NCBI RefSeq assembly: GCF_000515415.1
Contig: NZ_KI911783.1
Span: 7,923,831-7,987,830, forward strand
Length of the DNA: 64,000 nucleotides
Direction: 5' to 3'
Source of the DNA: Bradyrhizobium sp. WSM1417
Lineage (GTDB): Bacteria; Pseudomonadota; Alphaproteobacteria; Rhizobiales; Xanthobacteraceae
Notes under the pieces: generated by a model
Databases searched by the model: none
What the model saw: only the letters and a program-made list of their open reading frames with translations
What the model was told of the DNA's origin: nothing
Part shown: positions 9,359 to 18,424 of the stretch, one piece after another
Layout: each line of letters begins with the position of its first letter
Numbering within the stretch: position 1 is the first letter of the stretch
Position numbers and translations under genes: made by a program

Positions 9359-10249
9359 TCAAATTTTGACCAATGCGCGCAAGCGTAATCGCTGCGACAC
9401 TGGAGCCTGATCCGGTCCGCCCACTATTGTGCCCGTTGGAACGCTGTCCCTGTTCTTTACCACATCAGGTACCCCCGCTTTCTTAGCCACCAATCTCCAC
9501 TTTCTGCGAAATTCGGTCGTGGACCAAGGTAAGCCGGTAACATCGTTGATGATAATTGGGCCGGACGTGGGGAGCGCCAAAATGTCGAGGCCAAGGGCCT
9601 TGAACTCCGCCAACACCATCGGAGCCTTCTTCAGATCGACTTCAATCGGGCGGCCGCTTGATCCTGTCGTGTGCCGCAAGATCAAACTTTTGTCGATGTC
9701 GGACCAACGTAGGCCACGGAGCCACTTCCGACCATCGATTTCAACGTCGGAGCTTCCCGGCTCCCCGACAGGGACCCACTCACCAATTACATCCTTTTGG
9801 CCAAGCCTCAATTCGAATTGAAACGCTTGAACGAGAGCTATCGAATACCAACCAAAGTGTTCGCGAGCCGTGCGACGGATAGCCTGGACATGCTCGGCAG
9901 TTAGTTGCACGAAGCGCGGTCCCTGAGTGCGAAACCGGCTCTGGCGAAGTATTTCCGCAAGTCGCCTGCACTCTGGATCTTCGAGCAGCGTAAAGCCAAA
10001 CTTAAATAGAGCCCGAAGCCGCGCGATCATTTCATTCGCAGCGGCAGTCCGACCGCCAGAACCCGAAACTTTGTACCAGTAAAGCAGCGTTGGCGCCGTG
10101 ATGCCTCGGACCTGATGGTGGCCGTACTTCTCACTTATCCGATCGAACGTGCGGCCCTGCTTGATGCGCACCTGATAGCGAAGTTTTTGGAAAGGCGAGT
10201 CCAAATCGCTTCGATAGGAAGCTATTAGTTGCTTGAGCGCTAGCGCCAT
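9359..10249 (-). CDS. C-terminally truncated tyrosine recombinase (phage-type integrase)
   Basis: The 296-residue protein has an integrase layout: an N-terminal DNA-binding region, then a catalytic core with the first arginine in AFQFELRLGQKDVIGEW and a WSDID-KSLILRHTTG beta-hairpin region, followed by EFRRKWRLVAKKAGVPDVV-NRDS. In related integrases NRDSRAG would lead to the H-x-x-R and the tyrosine nucleophile. Here the frame departs after NRDS and ends 33 residues later, and neither motif appears in any of the three downstream frames. So it is probably inactive, by a truncation or frameshift plus deletion. Together with the neighbouring HEPN-like gene it marks a decayed insertion. No tRNA target or att repeat was found. 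Confidence 0.6.
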   Translation of the reverse strand: MALALKQLIASYRSDLDSPFQKLRYQVRIKQGRTFDRISEKYGHHQVRGITAPTLLYWYKVSGSGGRTAAANEMIARLRALFKFGFTLLEDPECRRLAEILRQSRFRTQGPRFVQLTAEHVQAIRRTAREHFGWYSIALVQAFQFELRLGQKDVIGEWVPVGEPGSSDVEIDGRKWLRGLRWSDIDKSLILRHTTGSSGRPIEVDLKKAPMVLAEFKALGLDILALPTSGPIIINDVTGLPWSTTEFRRKWRLVAKKAGVPDVVKNRDSVPTGTIVGGPDQAPVSQRLRLRALVKI

Positions 10250-11169
10250 TGTCCGTCACAGCCCCTCGGCGTGCGAGTACATCAACAGAAGGATCGTGAT
10301 AATCACAACCGCCGCAGCTATGCCGACCACTCCGTCGGCACGGATAACTGCTCCGAGGAAGTGTATTTCGAGTCGTTGAAATTGGTCCACCACATTAGCT
10401 CCGTGCTACTTGGCTCAGACGATCCGAACCGATGTCGCCATTGGGTCAGCATCGGCACGTGGTGCCAAGATCATTCGGCGGTCAAAAAAGATCTTGAGTG
10501 ATCGTAAGGCCTTAAGCAGGACGCAATGTCATCAGCGCTCTTGCAAAAAAACCGCTGATGTAGGTGACCGAAAACTACTATGCCGATAAGTATCTGAGTG
10601 AGCTGTCAAAACCTCGCGCGATAGCGCGAGAATATGACGGGAAGAGACTTTGGTAAGATCATCGCTGCGGAAAGTGGATGATCGTTCAAGTGGTTGGCCT
10701 GATCAGCGGTTTTTTCTCTTCCATCCGCGGCCGTCCAGACTTGTAGCGGGGTTGCTGCTTGCGCATTGGGAATGCGCTAGTTCGCGACCTAGACCCAATG
10801 CCTGGCGACTTCCCCCACGGGAGTAAAACGGCGTCACCGTGAGCACGGGTACCGAGAGGGTTTTTCTCGCGCGAAGCGCCGGATGAGGGGTTTCCATCCA
10901 CACGCACAAATATTTGCAGAGACAGACCCCTCACCCGAGTGTGCCCGTGTCTGCCAACGGAGATGCCCTCTCCCACAAGGGGCGAGGGCACAGCAATCTG
11001 CACCTCGATCGCGAAGCCACGGATATGTCCGCAATGGACATTCGCGCCGGTTTGGCACTCCGATGCAAACTTCCGGTCTAGCCTCGTGAACCGACATGTA
11101 CGGCACCAAGTCAACGGAAGCGATGGGCCAACTGGCGACATTGCGGCTTTGGCCTGATATTAAAGCGCC
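10250..11169. other. 920-bp gap with mosaic repeat sequence
   Basis: The first half (10250-10740) is relatively AT-rich with no convincing gene; a 76-codon frame from GTG at 10271 has no family match. The second half (about 10790-11000) holds dispersed-repeat text: GGGGTTTCCATCC, CCCTCACCCGAGTG and CCCTCTCCCACAAGGGGCGAGGG, the last of which can form a hairpin. The frame on the minus strand over this part is repeat-derived and is not reported as a gene. Confidence 0.55.
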
Positions 11170-11460
11170 ATGGTTCGCAATGTTCTTTTGTTGGGCACTG
11201 TTGTCGCATTCTTCGCGACAATGGTGTCCGCCGTCGTAGGAAGCTATTTCGGGATCCGTGCGGTTCTGAATATCGCTCCTGGCGGACCGCGCCGATGGAC
11301 TGTAAGGGTCTGGCGGCTAAATGCTGTTCTTTTCCCCGACGAGCTTTCAGCCTCAGGGAAGCGTTACAGGTTGCGATATTTGAGGGCCTTGATCGTAACC
11401 TTGTGCTCAGGCGTAGCTTTGACTGCATTTGCCGTCGCGCTGTACAACACCAAGCCTTAA
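11170..11460 (+). CDS. Small hypothetical membrane protein
   Basis: A 96-residue frame with two clear hydrophobic segments, LLLGTVVAFFATMVSAVVG near residues 6-24 and ALIVTLCSGVALTAFAVAL near 73-91, separated by a basic loop rich in Arg and Trp. That would place both ends on the same side of the inner membrane. No ribosome binding site is obvious and I recognise no family, so expression is uncertain. It lies at the right end of the accessory patch. Confidence 0.45.
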   Translation: MVRNVLLLGTVVAFFATMVSAVVGSYFGIRAVLNIAPGGPRRWTVRVWRLNAVLFPDELSASGKRYRLRYLRALIVTLCSGVALTAFAVALYNTKP

Positions 11461-11569
11461 CTCAGCGGATGCCGACCGAATGTCGCTTCAGGGTCACAAG
11501 CCGCCGATCGCGCTCGAGGTGGGAGACTTCCGCTTTGCGTTGGTAAGCCGACGTTTATGAGTACACGTC

Positions 11570-11869
11570 CTACCCCTGCTTCCCCGCAATAATCTCCTGC
11601 AACGTCGCCACATGCCGCGCGAACGCGCCGCGGCCCGCTGCAGTCGCAGTCACCGTGGTTTGCGGCTTCTTCCCCACGAACGCCTTCTCCACCGACACGT
11701 AGCCCGCCTTGGCCAGCGTCTCGATATGCGCGCCGAGATTGCCGTCAGTGGCGCCGGTGAGCTTTTTCAGCCGGGAGAATTCCAATCCAGCGGTACCCGG
11801 CAGCGCGTTCAGGGCCGCCATGATCTTCAGCCGCAGCGGCTGGTGGATGATGTCGTCGAGCTCGGCCAT
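11570..11869 (-). CDS. Winged-helix transcriptional regulator
   Basis: A 99-residue protein starting MAELDDIIHQPLRLKIMAAL, followed by a helix-turn-helix with wing (FSRLKKLTGATDGNLGAHIETLAKAGYVSVEK). This is the compact one-domain type found in ArsR/MarR-like regulators of the HTH_34 group. The ATG shares its A with the TGA of the upstream membrane-protein gene, so the two are translationally coupled. Such pairs (small regulator plus multi-pass membrane protein) are common and are usually autoregulated. The ligand is unknown. Confidence 0.85.
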   Translation of the reverse strand: MAELDDIIHQPLRLKIMAALNALPGTAGLEFSRLKKLTGATDGNLGAHIETLAKAGYVSVEKAFVGKKPQTTVTATAAGRGAFARHVATLQEIIAGKQG

Positions 11870-12423
11870 CAGATCCGCCGCATCCAGAGGCCGCCGAGGA
11901 TCAGGCCTCCGCCATTGACGAAGGCCATCCAGAGCGGAAACGCCTCGCCGATGTAGAAATAACCGATCAGCGTCAGCGCGGAGATGCCGAGAGCGATGGC
12001 CATGAAGGCATAGCCGAACCACAGGCCCGCCAGCGAATAGAACAGCATGAAGTAGAGCGGCCAGAACGTGCCGAGCTGGCGCGGGCCGAAATGACCGAGC
12101 AAATTGGTGCAGAGATAACCGAAGGCAAAGAACAGCACGAACACCAGAAGCAGCCTAACATTGAAGGCGACGCCATGGGATTGATGCGGCGGATTGAAGA
12201 TGCGCAGCGCCACCAGACCGCCGGCGCCCAGAGCATCCGCGGCAACCCAGGCGTAGACCGCATAGACCGGCCAAAGCCAGGTCACGAGATTGGCCGCGAA
12301 CACCAGGATGCCCCACCAGACGGCAGCGTGGCTCGCCAGCTCGTAGAGCTGCGATTGCTTCACGCGCTGGACGATGTCGTCGACATCGGCCAGCGCCGCG
12401 GAAGCTTCCTTGCTGTCGATCAT
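11869..12423 (-). CDS. Multi-pass membrane protein cotranscribed with the winged-helix regulator
   Basis: A 184-residue protein with a short cytoplasmic N-terminus (MIDSKEASAALADVDD...) and five or so hydrophobic segments, for example AVWWGILVFAANLVTWLW, LLLVFVLFFAFGYL, LYFMLFYSLAGLWFGYAFMAIAL and LWMAFVNGGGLILGG. I choose the ATG at 12423; the longer open frame upstream runs through intergenic repeats. Function unknown. Coupling to the regulator suggests a role in membrane sensing or transport. Confidence 0.8.
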   Translation of the reverse strand: MIDSKEASAALADVDDIVQRVKQSQLYELASHAAVWWGILVFAANLVTWLWPVYAVYAWVAADALGAGGLVALRIFNPPHQSHGVAFNVRLLLVFVLFFAFGYLCTNLLGHFGPRQLGTFWPLYFMLFYSLAGLWFGYAFMAIALGISALTLIGYFYIGEAFPLWMAFVNGGGLILGGLWMRRI

Positions 12424-12760
12424 GTCGTCCCTTTCTGTCCCTGGGCTATCTCGTATGACGCTCGGTGACAGCTGAGCAAGCGCTTCGTCCTTCGAGACGT
12501 CAGGCGGACCAGGCGGCTTGCTCCCGCCTCTCCCGCTTGCGGGAGAGGCCGACGCGACCCGGGCGATGCGCCAGCATCGTCCCGCGCGCGGCGGGTGAGG
12601 GCTCTCTCCACTTGGGGATTTTTTCCGCAATTCTCGACGATCCCATTGCGGCGACAGCCCTCTCCCCAGCCCTCCCCCGCAAGCGGGGGAGGGAGCCTAC
12701 CGCCGATGCCGCTCCATCGTTCGCTCTCATATGCGATTGCCCTGTCATCAACGGGGCGCA
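12424..12760. repeat. Repeat-rich gap between membrane protein and hydrolase genes
   Basis: Two hairpin-forming GC-rich elements are visible. CCTCTCCCGCTTGCGGGAGAGG is centred near 12540; CCCTCCCCCGCAAGCGGGGGAGGG is centred near 12680. They are of the 'ctctcccgcttgcgggagag' kind that occurs between genes throughout these genomes. The upstream hydrolase transcript must terminate or read through here, but no T-tract terminator is evident. Confidence 0.7.
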
Positions 12761-13771
12761 TCATGACTGCCCTGCCCCGCGCGTCGCCACATCGTCGGCG
12801 ATGACCGAGATCGCCTTCGGGTTGGTGACGATGCCCATGTGGTTGATGCCGTCGATGATCTTGACGTCGACCGACGGTTTGATGGCCTGCACGACTTCCG
12901 CATATTTATCCGAGATCATCATCTCGTCCTCGGCGCCGCCGAAGATCGTGACCGGGCGTGTCGTCGCCGGAAGATCGACGCGATAGCCGCGCGTCGCGAA
13001 ATTGCGCATCAGGCGCTCGGAATAGGTGGAGACGAGGTACTTTGCCGAAGTCGCGGGAACGGCGAGCGCGAGCACCGGAAGCTGCGAACAGCAGTCGATG
13101 CCGAGCTTGCGCAATGCGGCGAGCGCGAAGAGGCGCGGCAGGTCGGCATTGGCCCAGCCGCCGGAATGCGGCTTGTTGGTCGGCGCGTCATAGCCGAGAT
13201 AGGGCGCGAGCAGCACGGTGCGCACGAACATGTCCTGCATGATCGGTGTCGCGGCGACGCGCAGCGAGAAGCCGGCGCCGGCGGAATGGCCGACGAGGGT
13301 GAGCGGCAGCTCCGGCGCGGTCTTGCGCACCTCGGCGACGAAATCGACGAGGTCGTCCTCGAGCTGGCCGACATAGCCAATGTCGCCGCGGGTGCCGGAG
13401 CCGCCATGGCCGCGAATGTCGAGCGCCCAGGTCTCCACGCCGCGCGAGGCGATCGCATGGGTCAGGGCATGATTGACGGTGCCGCTGGAGCCGGACGAGC
13501 CGTGGATGAAGATCGCGCCGCGGCCCGTCGCAGCGCCGCTGGCAGCGTAGTGGCGAAAGCCGATCCAGGTGCCGTCGCGGGCCTGGAAGCGCTCGAGCGG
13601 AGGCAGCGTGGACCAATCGATGCCCTTGGCGGAGTCGGAGACCGATCGCATCTCCGGCGGCCGCTCCAGCGGCGTTGCGATCATGGCAGCCAGGATCAGC
13701 GCCACGCCGCCGACCGCACACAGGGCCCATTTGAGTCCGCTCAAAACACCGCGCAGCAGTCGAATTGCCAT
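12761..13771 (-). CDS. Alpha/beta hydrolase with N-terminal membrane anchor
   Basis: A 336-residue protein with an uncleaved-looking hydrophobic anchor (LKWALCAVGGVALILAAMIA, residues about 13-32), then an alpha/beta hydrolase fold: oxyanion region IFIHGSSGSSG, nucleophile elbow LVGHSAGAG, acid in FGGAEDEMM and base in IDGINHMG. This is the arrangement of a monoacylglycerol-lipase-like hydrolase facing the periplasm. The substrate cannot be told. It is a single gene, divergent from xseA. Confidence 0.85.
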   Translation of the reverse strand: MAIRLLRGVLSGLKWALCAVGGVALILAAMIATPLERPPEMRSVSDSAKGIDWSTLPPLERFQARDGTWIGFRHYAASGAATGRGAIFIHGSSGSSGTVNHALTHAIASRGVETWALDIRGHGGSGTRGDIGYVGQLEDDLVDFVAEVRKTAPELPLTLVGHSAGAGFSLRVAATPIMQDMFVRTVLLAPYLGYDAPTNKPHSGGWANADLPRLFALAALRKLGIDCCSQLPVLALAVPATSAKYLVSTYSERLMRNFATRGYRVDLPATTRPVTIFGGAEDEMMISDKYAEVVQAIKPSVDVKIIDGINHMGIVTNPKAISVIADDVATRGAGQS

Positions 13772-13890
13772 GATCCACTCCCCTCAAACCGATCAACTAT
13801 AGAGAACTCTATATTACAGAGTACTCTCCTGATCAATACCCGGATTGGCGCGGCGCTGCAAAAATCCTTAACGTCGGGTCTGATCCCCAC

Positions 13891-15531
13891 ATGCCGAATC
13901 GTTTGCCGATGCCTTCAGCGGAACCCCTGCTCAACACTCCCGAATTCACCGTTTCCGAGCTCTCGCAGTCCCTGAAGCGGACGGTCGAGGACACCTACGG
14001 CCATGTCCGGGTCCGCGGCGAGATCTCCGGCTTCCGCGGGGCTCATTCCTCCGGCCATTGCTATTTCGCGCTCAAGGACGAGAGCGCCAAGATCGAGGCG
14101 GTGATCTGGAAGGGCGTGCACGGCCGGATGCGCTTCAAGCCCCAGGAGGGGCTCGAGGTCATCGCCACCGGCAAGCTCACGACCTATCCGGGCTCCTCGA
14201 AATACCAGATTGTGATCGAGGCGCTGGAGCCGGCCGGCATCGGCGCGCTGATGGCGCTGATGGAGGAGCGCAAGCGGAAGCTCGCCGCCGAAGGCCTGTT
14301 CGACGAGGCGCGCAAGCAGCTTCTGCCGTGGCTGCCGGAGGTGATCGGCGTGGTGACCTCGCCGACCGGCGCCGTGATCCGCGACATCCTGCATCGGCTG
14401 GAGGATCGCTTTCCCCGCCACGTGCTGGTGTGGCCGGTGAAAGTTCAGGGCGAAGGCTCGGCCGAGCAGGTCGCGGCTGCGATCCGCGGCTTCAATGCGA
14501 TTGCCGCGGGCGGCAAGATTCCGCGCCCCGACGTGCTGATCGTCGCGCGCGGCGGCGGCTCGCTGGAGGATCTGTGGTCGTTCAACGAGGAGATCGTGGT
14601 CCGCGCCGCGGCCGAGAGCATGATCCCGCTGATCTCGGCCGTGGGGCATGAGACCGACATCACGCTGATCGATTTCGTCGCCGACAAGCGCGCGCCGACG
14701 CCGACGGCGGCGGCCGAGATGGCCGTGCCGGTGCGCAGTGATCTCTTTGTCGAGGTCGGCGATCTCGGGCGACGCACCCGGTCCTGCTGGCAACGCGGCC
14801 AGGAGAGCCGTCGCAGCGAGCTGCGTGCGGCCGCGCGCGCGCTGCCGGCGGCAGGCGATCTGCTGGCGATCCCGCGGCAGCGGCTGGATTCAGCGGGTGC
14901 GTCCCTGCCCCGCTGCCTCAAGGCCAACACGCATGCGCATTTCCGCCGGTTCACCGCGGCCAGCGCCAAGCTGACGCTGCGGGTGCTGCACGGCCAGATC
15001 TCGCAGGCCGATCATCGCCTCACGGTGTGCGGCGAGCGGCTCGGGCTGTCCACGCGCTCGTTGCTGCGGCGGCGGCGTGATCGTTTCGCCGGGCTCGAGG
15101 TGCGCTTGCGTGCCTCCAAGCTTTCCAATGCGCAGGCGCAGCGCAACGCGCTTGCGCGACAGCGCGAACGCACGCATCGCCTTGCCGAGCGCGCGGGCCG
15201 CGCGCTGGTGACGCTGTTGCAGCGGCTCGATGCCCGCGTCGAGAACAGCGGCAAGCTGCTTTCCGCGCTGTCCTATCGCGGCGTACTTGCGCGCGGCTTT
15301 GCGCTGGTGCGCGACGAAGCCGGCCATCCCCTGCATGCGGCGGACGCGATCGGGCCCGGTGCAAGGGTTGAGATCGAGTTTGCGGATGGCCGCGTGGGCG
15401 CGACCGCGGATGCGGATCGGCCCGCGGCTGCAGCGAAGCGCGCGCCGTCGCAAGCGAAGGCGGCGGCGCAAGAGGCGAAGCCCGCGCCGAAGCGCGTGGG
15501 CAAGCCGGTGGATCAGGGGAATTTGTTTTAG
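13891..15531 (+). CDS. xseA: Exodeoxyribonuclease VII large subunit XseA
   Basis: XseA with XseB degrades single-stranded DNA in both directions. The 546-residue protein opens with the OB-fold nucleic-acid-binding domain ([28 protein letters not shown]), then the catalytic domain with [43 protein letters not shown] and [18 protein letters not shown] long helical arm and an Ala/Lys/Pro-rich tail (residues about 505-546) follow. The middle arm is Arg/Ala rich. The start at 13891 has no strong ribosome binding site; a second ATG lies 18 bases on (MPSAEPLLN). xseB is not in the window. Confidence 0.96.
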   Translation: MPNRLPMPSAEPLLNTPEFTVSELSQSLKRTVEDTYGHVRVRGEISGFRGAHSSGHCYFALKDESAKIEAVIWKGVHGRMRFKPQEGLEVIATGKLTTYPGSSKYQIVIEALEPAGIGALMALMEERKRKLAAEGLFDEARKQLLPWLPEVIGVVTSPTGAVIRDILHRLEDRFPRHVLVWPVKVQGEGSAEQVAAAIRGFNAIAAGGKIPRPDVLIVARGGGSLEDLWSFNEEIVVRAAAESMIPLISAVGHETDITLIDFVADKRAPTPTAAAEMAVPVRSDLFVEVGDLGRRTRSCWQRGQESRRSELRAAARALPAAGDLLAIPRQRLDSAGASLPRCLKANTHAHFRRFTAASAKLTLRVLHGQISQADHRLTVCGERLGLSTRSLLRRRRDRFAGLEVRLRASKLSNAQAQRNALARQRERTHRLAERAGRALVTLLQRLDARVENSGKLLSALSYRGVLARGFALVRDEAGHPLHAADAIGPGARVEIEFADGRVGATADADRPAAAAKRAPSQAKAAAQEAKPAPKRVGKPVDQGNLF

Positions 15532-15558
15532 GCGGGAGGGCGGCGTTCCACCCTCGGT

Positions 15559-15724
15559 GTCGTCCCGGCCTAGTGCGCAATTGCGCACGGGGGCCGGGAC
15601 CCATAACCACAGGGAGCGGTTTGGCGAAGACTGCTCGTTCGGTACTCCCACCGCTCGCAACAGACAGATCACGCGGTATGGGTCCCGGCCCCCCGTGCGC
15701 AATTGCGCACTAGGCCGGGACGAC
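15559..15724. repeat. Long inverted repeat pair with GTGCGCAATTGCGCAC cores
   Basis: Left copy about 15559-15603 and right copy about 15678-15724 are near-perfect inverted repeats of about 45 bp (GTCGTCCCGGCCTAGTGCGC... against ...GCGCACTAGGCCGGGACGAC), each holding the self-complementary core TGCGCAATTGCGCA. The 75 bp between them read as intergenic filler. The same core occurs at about 33800-33816. The structure could form a large cruciform or mark the ends of a small mobile element. Confidence 0.85.
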
Positions 15725-15743
15725 GGTGGAGAGGCCCCAACCT

Positions 15744-15827
15744 CGTCATTGCGAGCGCAGCGAAGCAATCCAGAATCTTTCCGCGGCGGGACCCTGGATT
15801 GCTTCGCTGCGCTCGCAATGACGGCGT
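15744..15827. repeat. Palindromic REP-like element (GTCATTGCGAGCGCAGCGAAGC)
   Basis: Arms of about 28 bp (CGTCATTGCGAGCGCAGCG and CGCTGCGCTCGCAATGACG plus AAGCAATCCAG / CTGGATTGCTT) enclose a loop of about 26 bp. This is a well-known style of intergenic repeat in Bradyrhizobium. A shorter relative sits at 59345-59381. Confidence 0.8.
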
Positions 15828-15841
15828 GGCAGCAGTCCGCC

Positions 15842-16015
15842 CTACCGGCAGGACAAGCCCGCGTCGATCGTGGTCCAGAAGCCGCAATGTTCCGGCGCGC
15901 CGGCATGGGCTTCGAAGAGATGGGCTTCAAACAGGAAGACCGCGACGGTGAAGACGATCAGGGCGGAGGAGAACAGGACGAAGCGGTTGCGCATGGGATT
16001 GCGTTTAATCGACAT
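15842..16015 (-). CDS. Small membrane/exported protein, 57 residues
   Basis: This short gene begins MSIKRNPMRNRFVLFSSALI and continues with one hydrophobic segment (residues about 12-29), then a polar tail with EAHAGAPEHCGFWTTIDAGLSCR. It has a typical positive N-terminus then membrane segment, two cysteines in the tail (likely periplasmic) and codon usage like its neighbours. A second ATG at codon 8 (MRNRF) could also be the start. It lies upstream of the dienelactone-hydrolase-like gene's 3' end on the same strand. No family recognised. Confidence 0.65.
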   Translation of the reverse strand: MSIKRNPMRNRFVLFSSALIVFTVAVFLFEAHLFEAHAGAPEHCGFWTTIDAGLSCR

Positions 16016-16065
16016 CGTGGTCGAATGATGGCGTCGTCACGGGCTTCCGGGCTACAAGACCCCCT

Positions 16066-16887
16066 TTACCGCGCCAGCCACTCCGCGACTTCCTTCTGCG
16101 ACTCCGCGCGCGCTGCCGCATCGGTGCCGAGATGGCCGTGCTCGGGCGCGGCGGCATCAAGGCTGCCGGCCGCCTGCAGCGGCGTGTTGGCGCGGTCGAA
16201 ATCGTGATAGGCGCCGGGATAGACCACGATGCGCGCGAGCGCGCTGCGGCCATGCGCACCATCGACCATCTGGCGGCAGGCCGGCGGCGACGAGACGTCG
16301 TCATTGCCGCCGATCAGCACCAGCGTCGGCACCCGTGTGCTCCAGCCGAGGCCAGCGGAAATCCTGCAGTCCGGATAGAACGCGATCGCGGCGCGGAAAT
16401 CCGGGCCGACCTCGCGCGCAAGGCTCTGCGGACGCACGGCCCAGAGCAGCGCGCTGGCGCCGTTCGCCCAGCCCATCAGGCTGACGCGGTCCCGCGCAAC
16501 CCAACTCTGCCGCATCAACCAGGCGCGCGACGCCGCGATGTCGGTGACGCGTTCGCGCCGCGCCTTGACGTGGATGTCCTTGACGCGGCATTGCGGCCCG
16601 AGCTCGCGCGAGCCGTAGCTGTCAGGGAGCAGGACGGCATTGCCGGACTTGAGCAGCCGCTCGGCCCAGTCGCGATAGCGCGGCAGGACGGAATCGGAAT
16701 GGCCACCGAGGCCGCCGCAGCCGTGCAGCGCGATCACGGTCGGAAACGGTCCCGCGCCCTCGGGCTTGTAGAGCTGCGCATGCAGCACGCCGGACGAAAG
16801 CGGTATCTCGACCGGCTGCGGCGCCGGCGAGCCTTGCGCGGCCGAGATCAGGAACGTCAGGAACAGGGCGGTGAACGGAAGGCGCAT
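16066..16887 (-). CDS. Secreted dienelactone hydrolase-family protein lacking the serine/cysteine nucleophile
   Basis: Starting at MRLPFTALFLTFLISAAQGS gives a 273-residue protein with a cleavable signal peptide; longer frames upstream lack support. The fold is dienelactone hydrolase-like: IALHGCGGLGG oxyanion loop, LLPDSYGSRE, acid in LIGGNDDVSSP and base in YPGAYHDFD. At the nucleophile elbow the sequence is LMGWANGAS, so the position normally Ser or Cys (G-x-S/C-x-G) is Ala141. A single base change (TCG to GCG) would explain it. The enzyme may be inactive, or have another function. It is divergent from the DUF2093 gene. Confidence 0.85.
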   Translation of the reverse strand: MRLPFTALFLTFLISAAQGSPAPQPVEIPLSSGVLHAQLYKPEGAGPFPTVIALHGCGGLGGHSDSVLPRYRDWAERLLKSGNAVLLPDSYGSRELGPQCRVKDIHVKARRERVTDIAASRAWLMRQSWVARDRVSLMGWANGASALLWAVRPQSLAREVGPDFRAAIAFYPDCRISAGLGWSTRVPTLVLIGGNDDVSSPPACRQMVDGAHGRSALARIVVYPGAYHDFDRANTPLQAAGSLDAAAPEHGHLGTDAAARAESQKEVAEWLAR

Positions 16888-17062
16888 CGAACTTTGCCGT
16901 TGGATCCTTCGCTCAAGCACTATCATGCGGAAACGGCGCCAAAACATCACAAACCGGTGGGTTTACCGGGCGGACAAGCCACCCTATCTATGCTACATCC
17001 CGTCCAACACATCGTGCCCTCCCATGTGATCCCGGAGCGGCCTTCCACGGAGACTTTCGACC

Positions 17063-17290
17063 GTGCTGAACAAGTTCGGCCCCTCGGGCCATGGCGAAGC
17101 GCAGGTGCAGTATCTCGACGGCGATTTCCGCGTGATCTCGCCGGGGACTTTCGTGCGCTGCGCGATCACCGATACGCGCATCCCGCTCGACGAGTTGAAA
17201 TACTGGAGCGTGGATTTGCAGGAAGCCTACGCCACACCCGCCGCCGTGCTCGAACGGCATTACCCGGGCGCGCCCAAGCCGCAAGCGTGA
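17063..17290 (+). CDS. DUF2093 domain protein
   Basis: A 75-residue protein, MLNKFGPSGHGEAQVQYLDG..., with the conserved core FRVISPGTFVRCAITDTRIPLDELKYW characteristic of the alphaproteobacterial DUF2093 family. It is a small soluble protein of unknown function, usually a single gene. It carries one cysteine (Cys33) and no signal peptide. A divergent promoter region separates it from the hydrolase gene. Confidence 0.88.
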   Translation: MLNKFGPSGHGEAQVQYLDGDFRVISPGTFVRCAITDTRIPLDELKYWSVDLQEAYATPAAVLERHYPGAPKPQA

Positions 17291-17407
17291 GGCCGCGGAC
17301 AGCAACTTCATCGAAATTCTCCCGATCGTCTTAAAACGATAGGAGCCTGCGATGAATGGCGCCTGAATGTCCTCGCCGCCTGGCGTTCGCCAGGACGACA
17401 GTGGGTT

Positions 17408-18424
17408 TCAACGCCTTGAAAATCGCCGCTCGCGCGCCTTGTAGAGATGATCGCTGATCAGTTGCCGGAGCGCAGCCGGGTCGTCGAATTCGAGCTGCAC
17501 CGCGAACGGCACGATGCCTTCCGGCACACCCTCGCGGCCGTGCAGACGCGCGAGATCCTTTTCCGTCGTCACCAGTGTTTGCTGCTCGCGCCGCGCCTCC
17601 GCGGCGAGGGCTGCGATCTCCTCGTCTGAAAACACGTGATGATCGGCAAAGGCACGCGTGCGCGCGAGCTCGATACCGCCAGCACGCAACGTACGGAAGA
17701 ACCGTTCGGGATCGCCGATGCCGGCGAACGCGAACACCGGCTTGCCCAGTAGTCTTGCGACCGACCCGGCATCCGGCTTCAACCGCGCCCGCAGCTCCGG
17801 CTTGTTGCGCCTGGCAAGCTCGGCGGCGACATCGTCGGCGGCGCGGCCGCCGCCGATCACGACCAGCGCGTCGGTGCGCGCGAGCTGCGCCTTCAGCGGC
17901 GCACGCAGCGGACCGGCCGGAAACACCTTGCCATTGCCGAGGCCGCGTTCGCTGTCGATCACGATCAGCGAGGTGTCCTTTAGGAGGCGCGGGTTCTGGA
18001 AACCGTCGTCCATAAGGATCACGGTGGCGCCTTGCGACTTCGCCAGCACGATGCCGTCGAGGCGGTCGCGCGCAACTGCAACAGGAACGTCGCGCGCCAT
18101 CATCAGCGGCTCGTCGCCGATATCGGACGCGGTGTGACGCATCCGGTCGACCATCACCGGGCCCTTGAGGCTGCCGCCATAGCCGCGGCTGAGCACCACC
18201 GGCGTCTCGCCGAGCTCGCGCAAGAGCTTGGTCAGCGCCAGCACCGTCGGCGTCTTGCCGGCGCCGCCGACATGATAGTTGCCGACGCAGATCACGGGGA
18301 TGCCGGCGTCGACGCCCTCGCGCAGCATCCGCCGTTCGGTGATGGCGCCGTAGAGCGCACCCAGCGGCCCCAACGCGTACGATTCGAGCGAACGTGGCCG
18401 GTACCAGAAGGCCGGCTCACGCAT
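17408..18424 (-). CDS. lpxK: Tetraacyldisaccharide 4'-kinase LpxK
   Basis: LpxK phosphorylates the 4' position of the lipid A precursor at the inner membrane. The 338-residue protein begins with FWYRPRSLESYALGPLGALYG (membrane-associated N-terminal helix). Next comes the P-loop in PVICVGNYHVGGAGKTPTV, then VILMDDGFQNPRLLKD with the family Asp-Asp-Gly-Phe-Gln-Asn. The start overlaps the end of waaA by 8 bases, so it is cotranscribed with that gene as the last member of an envelope cluster. Confidence 0.96.
   Translation of the reverse strand: MREPAFWYRPRSLESYALGPLGALYGAITERRMLREGVDAGIPVICVGNYHVGGAGKTPTVLALTKLLRELGETPVVLSRGYGGSLKGPVMVDRMRHTASDIGDEPLMMARDVPVAVARDRLDGIVLAKSQGATVILMDDGFQNPRLLKDTSLIVIDSERGLGNGKVFPAGPLRAPLKAQLARTDALVVIGGGRAADDVAAELARRNKPELRARLKPDAGSVARLLGKPVFAFAGIGDPERFFRTLRAGGIELARTRAFADHHVFSDEEIAALAAEARREQQTLVTTEKDLARLHGREGVPEGIVPFAVQLEFDDPAALRQLISDHLYKARERRFSRR

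Noticed and set aside
10271..10501. 76-codon frame from GTG
   Set aside because: No ribosome site, no recognisable domain and within decayed mobile DNA. Could be a remnant but cannot be supported.
10686..11141. 151-codon frame on the minus strand
   Set aside because: Its text corresponds to dispersed repeat sequence (for example PSPLVGEG and GRHGHTRVRGL), a common false gene in these genomes.
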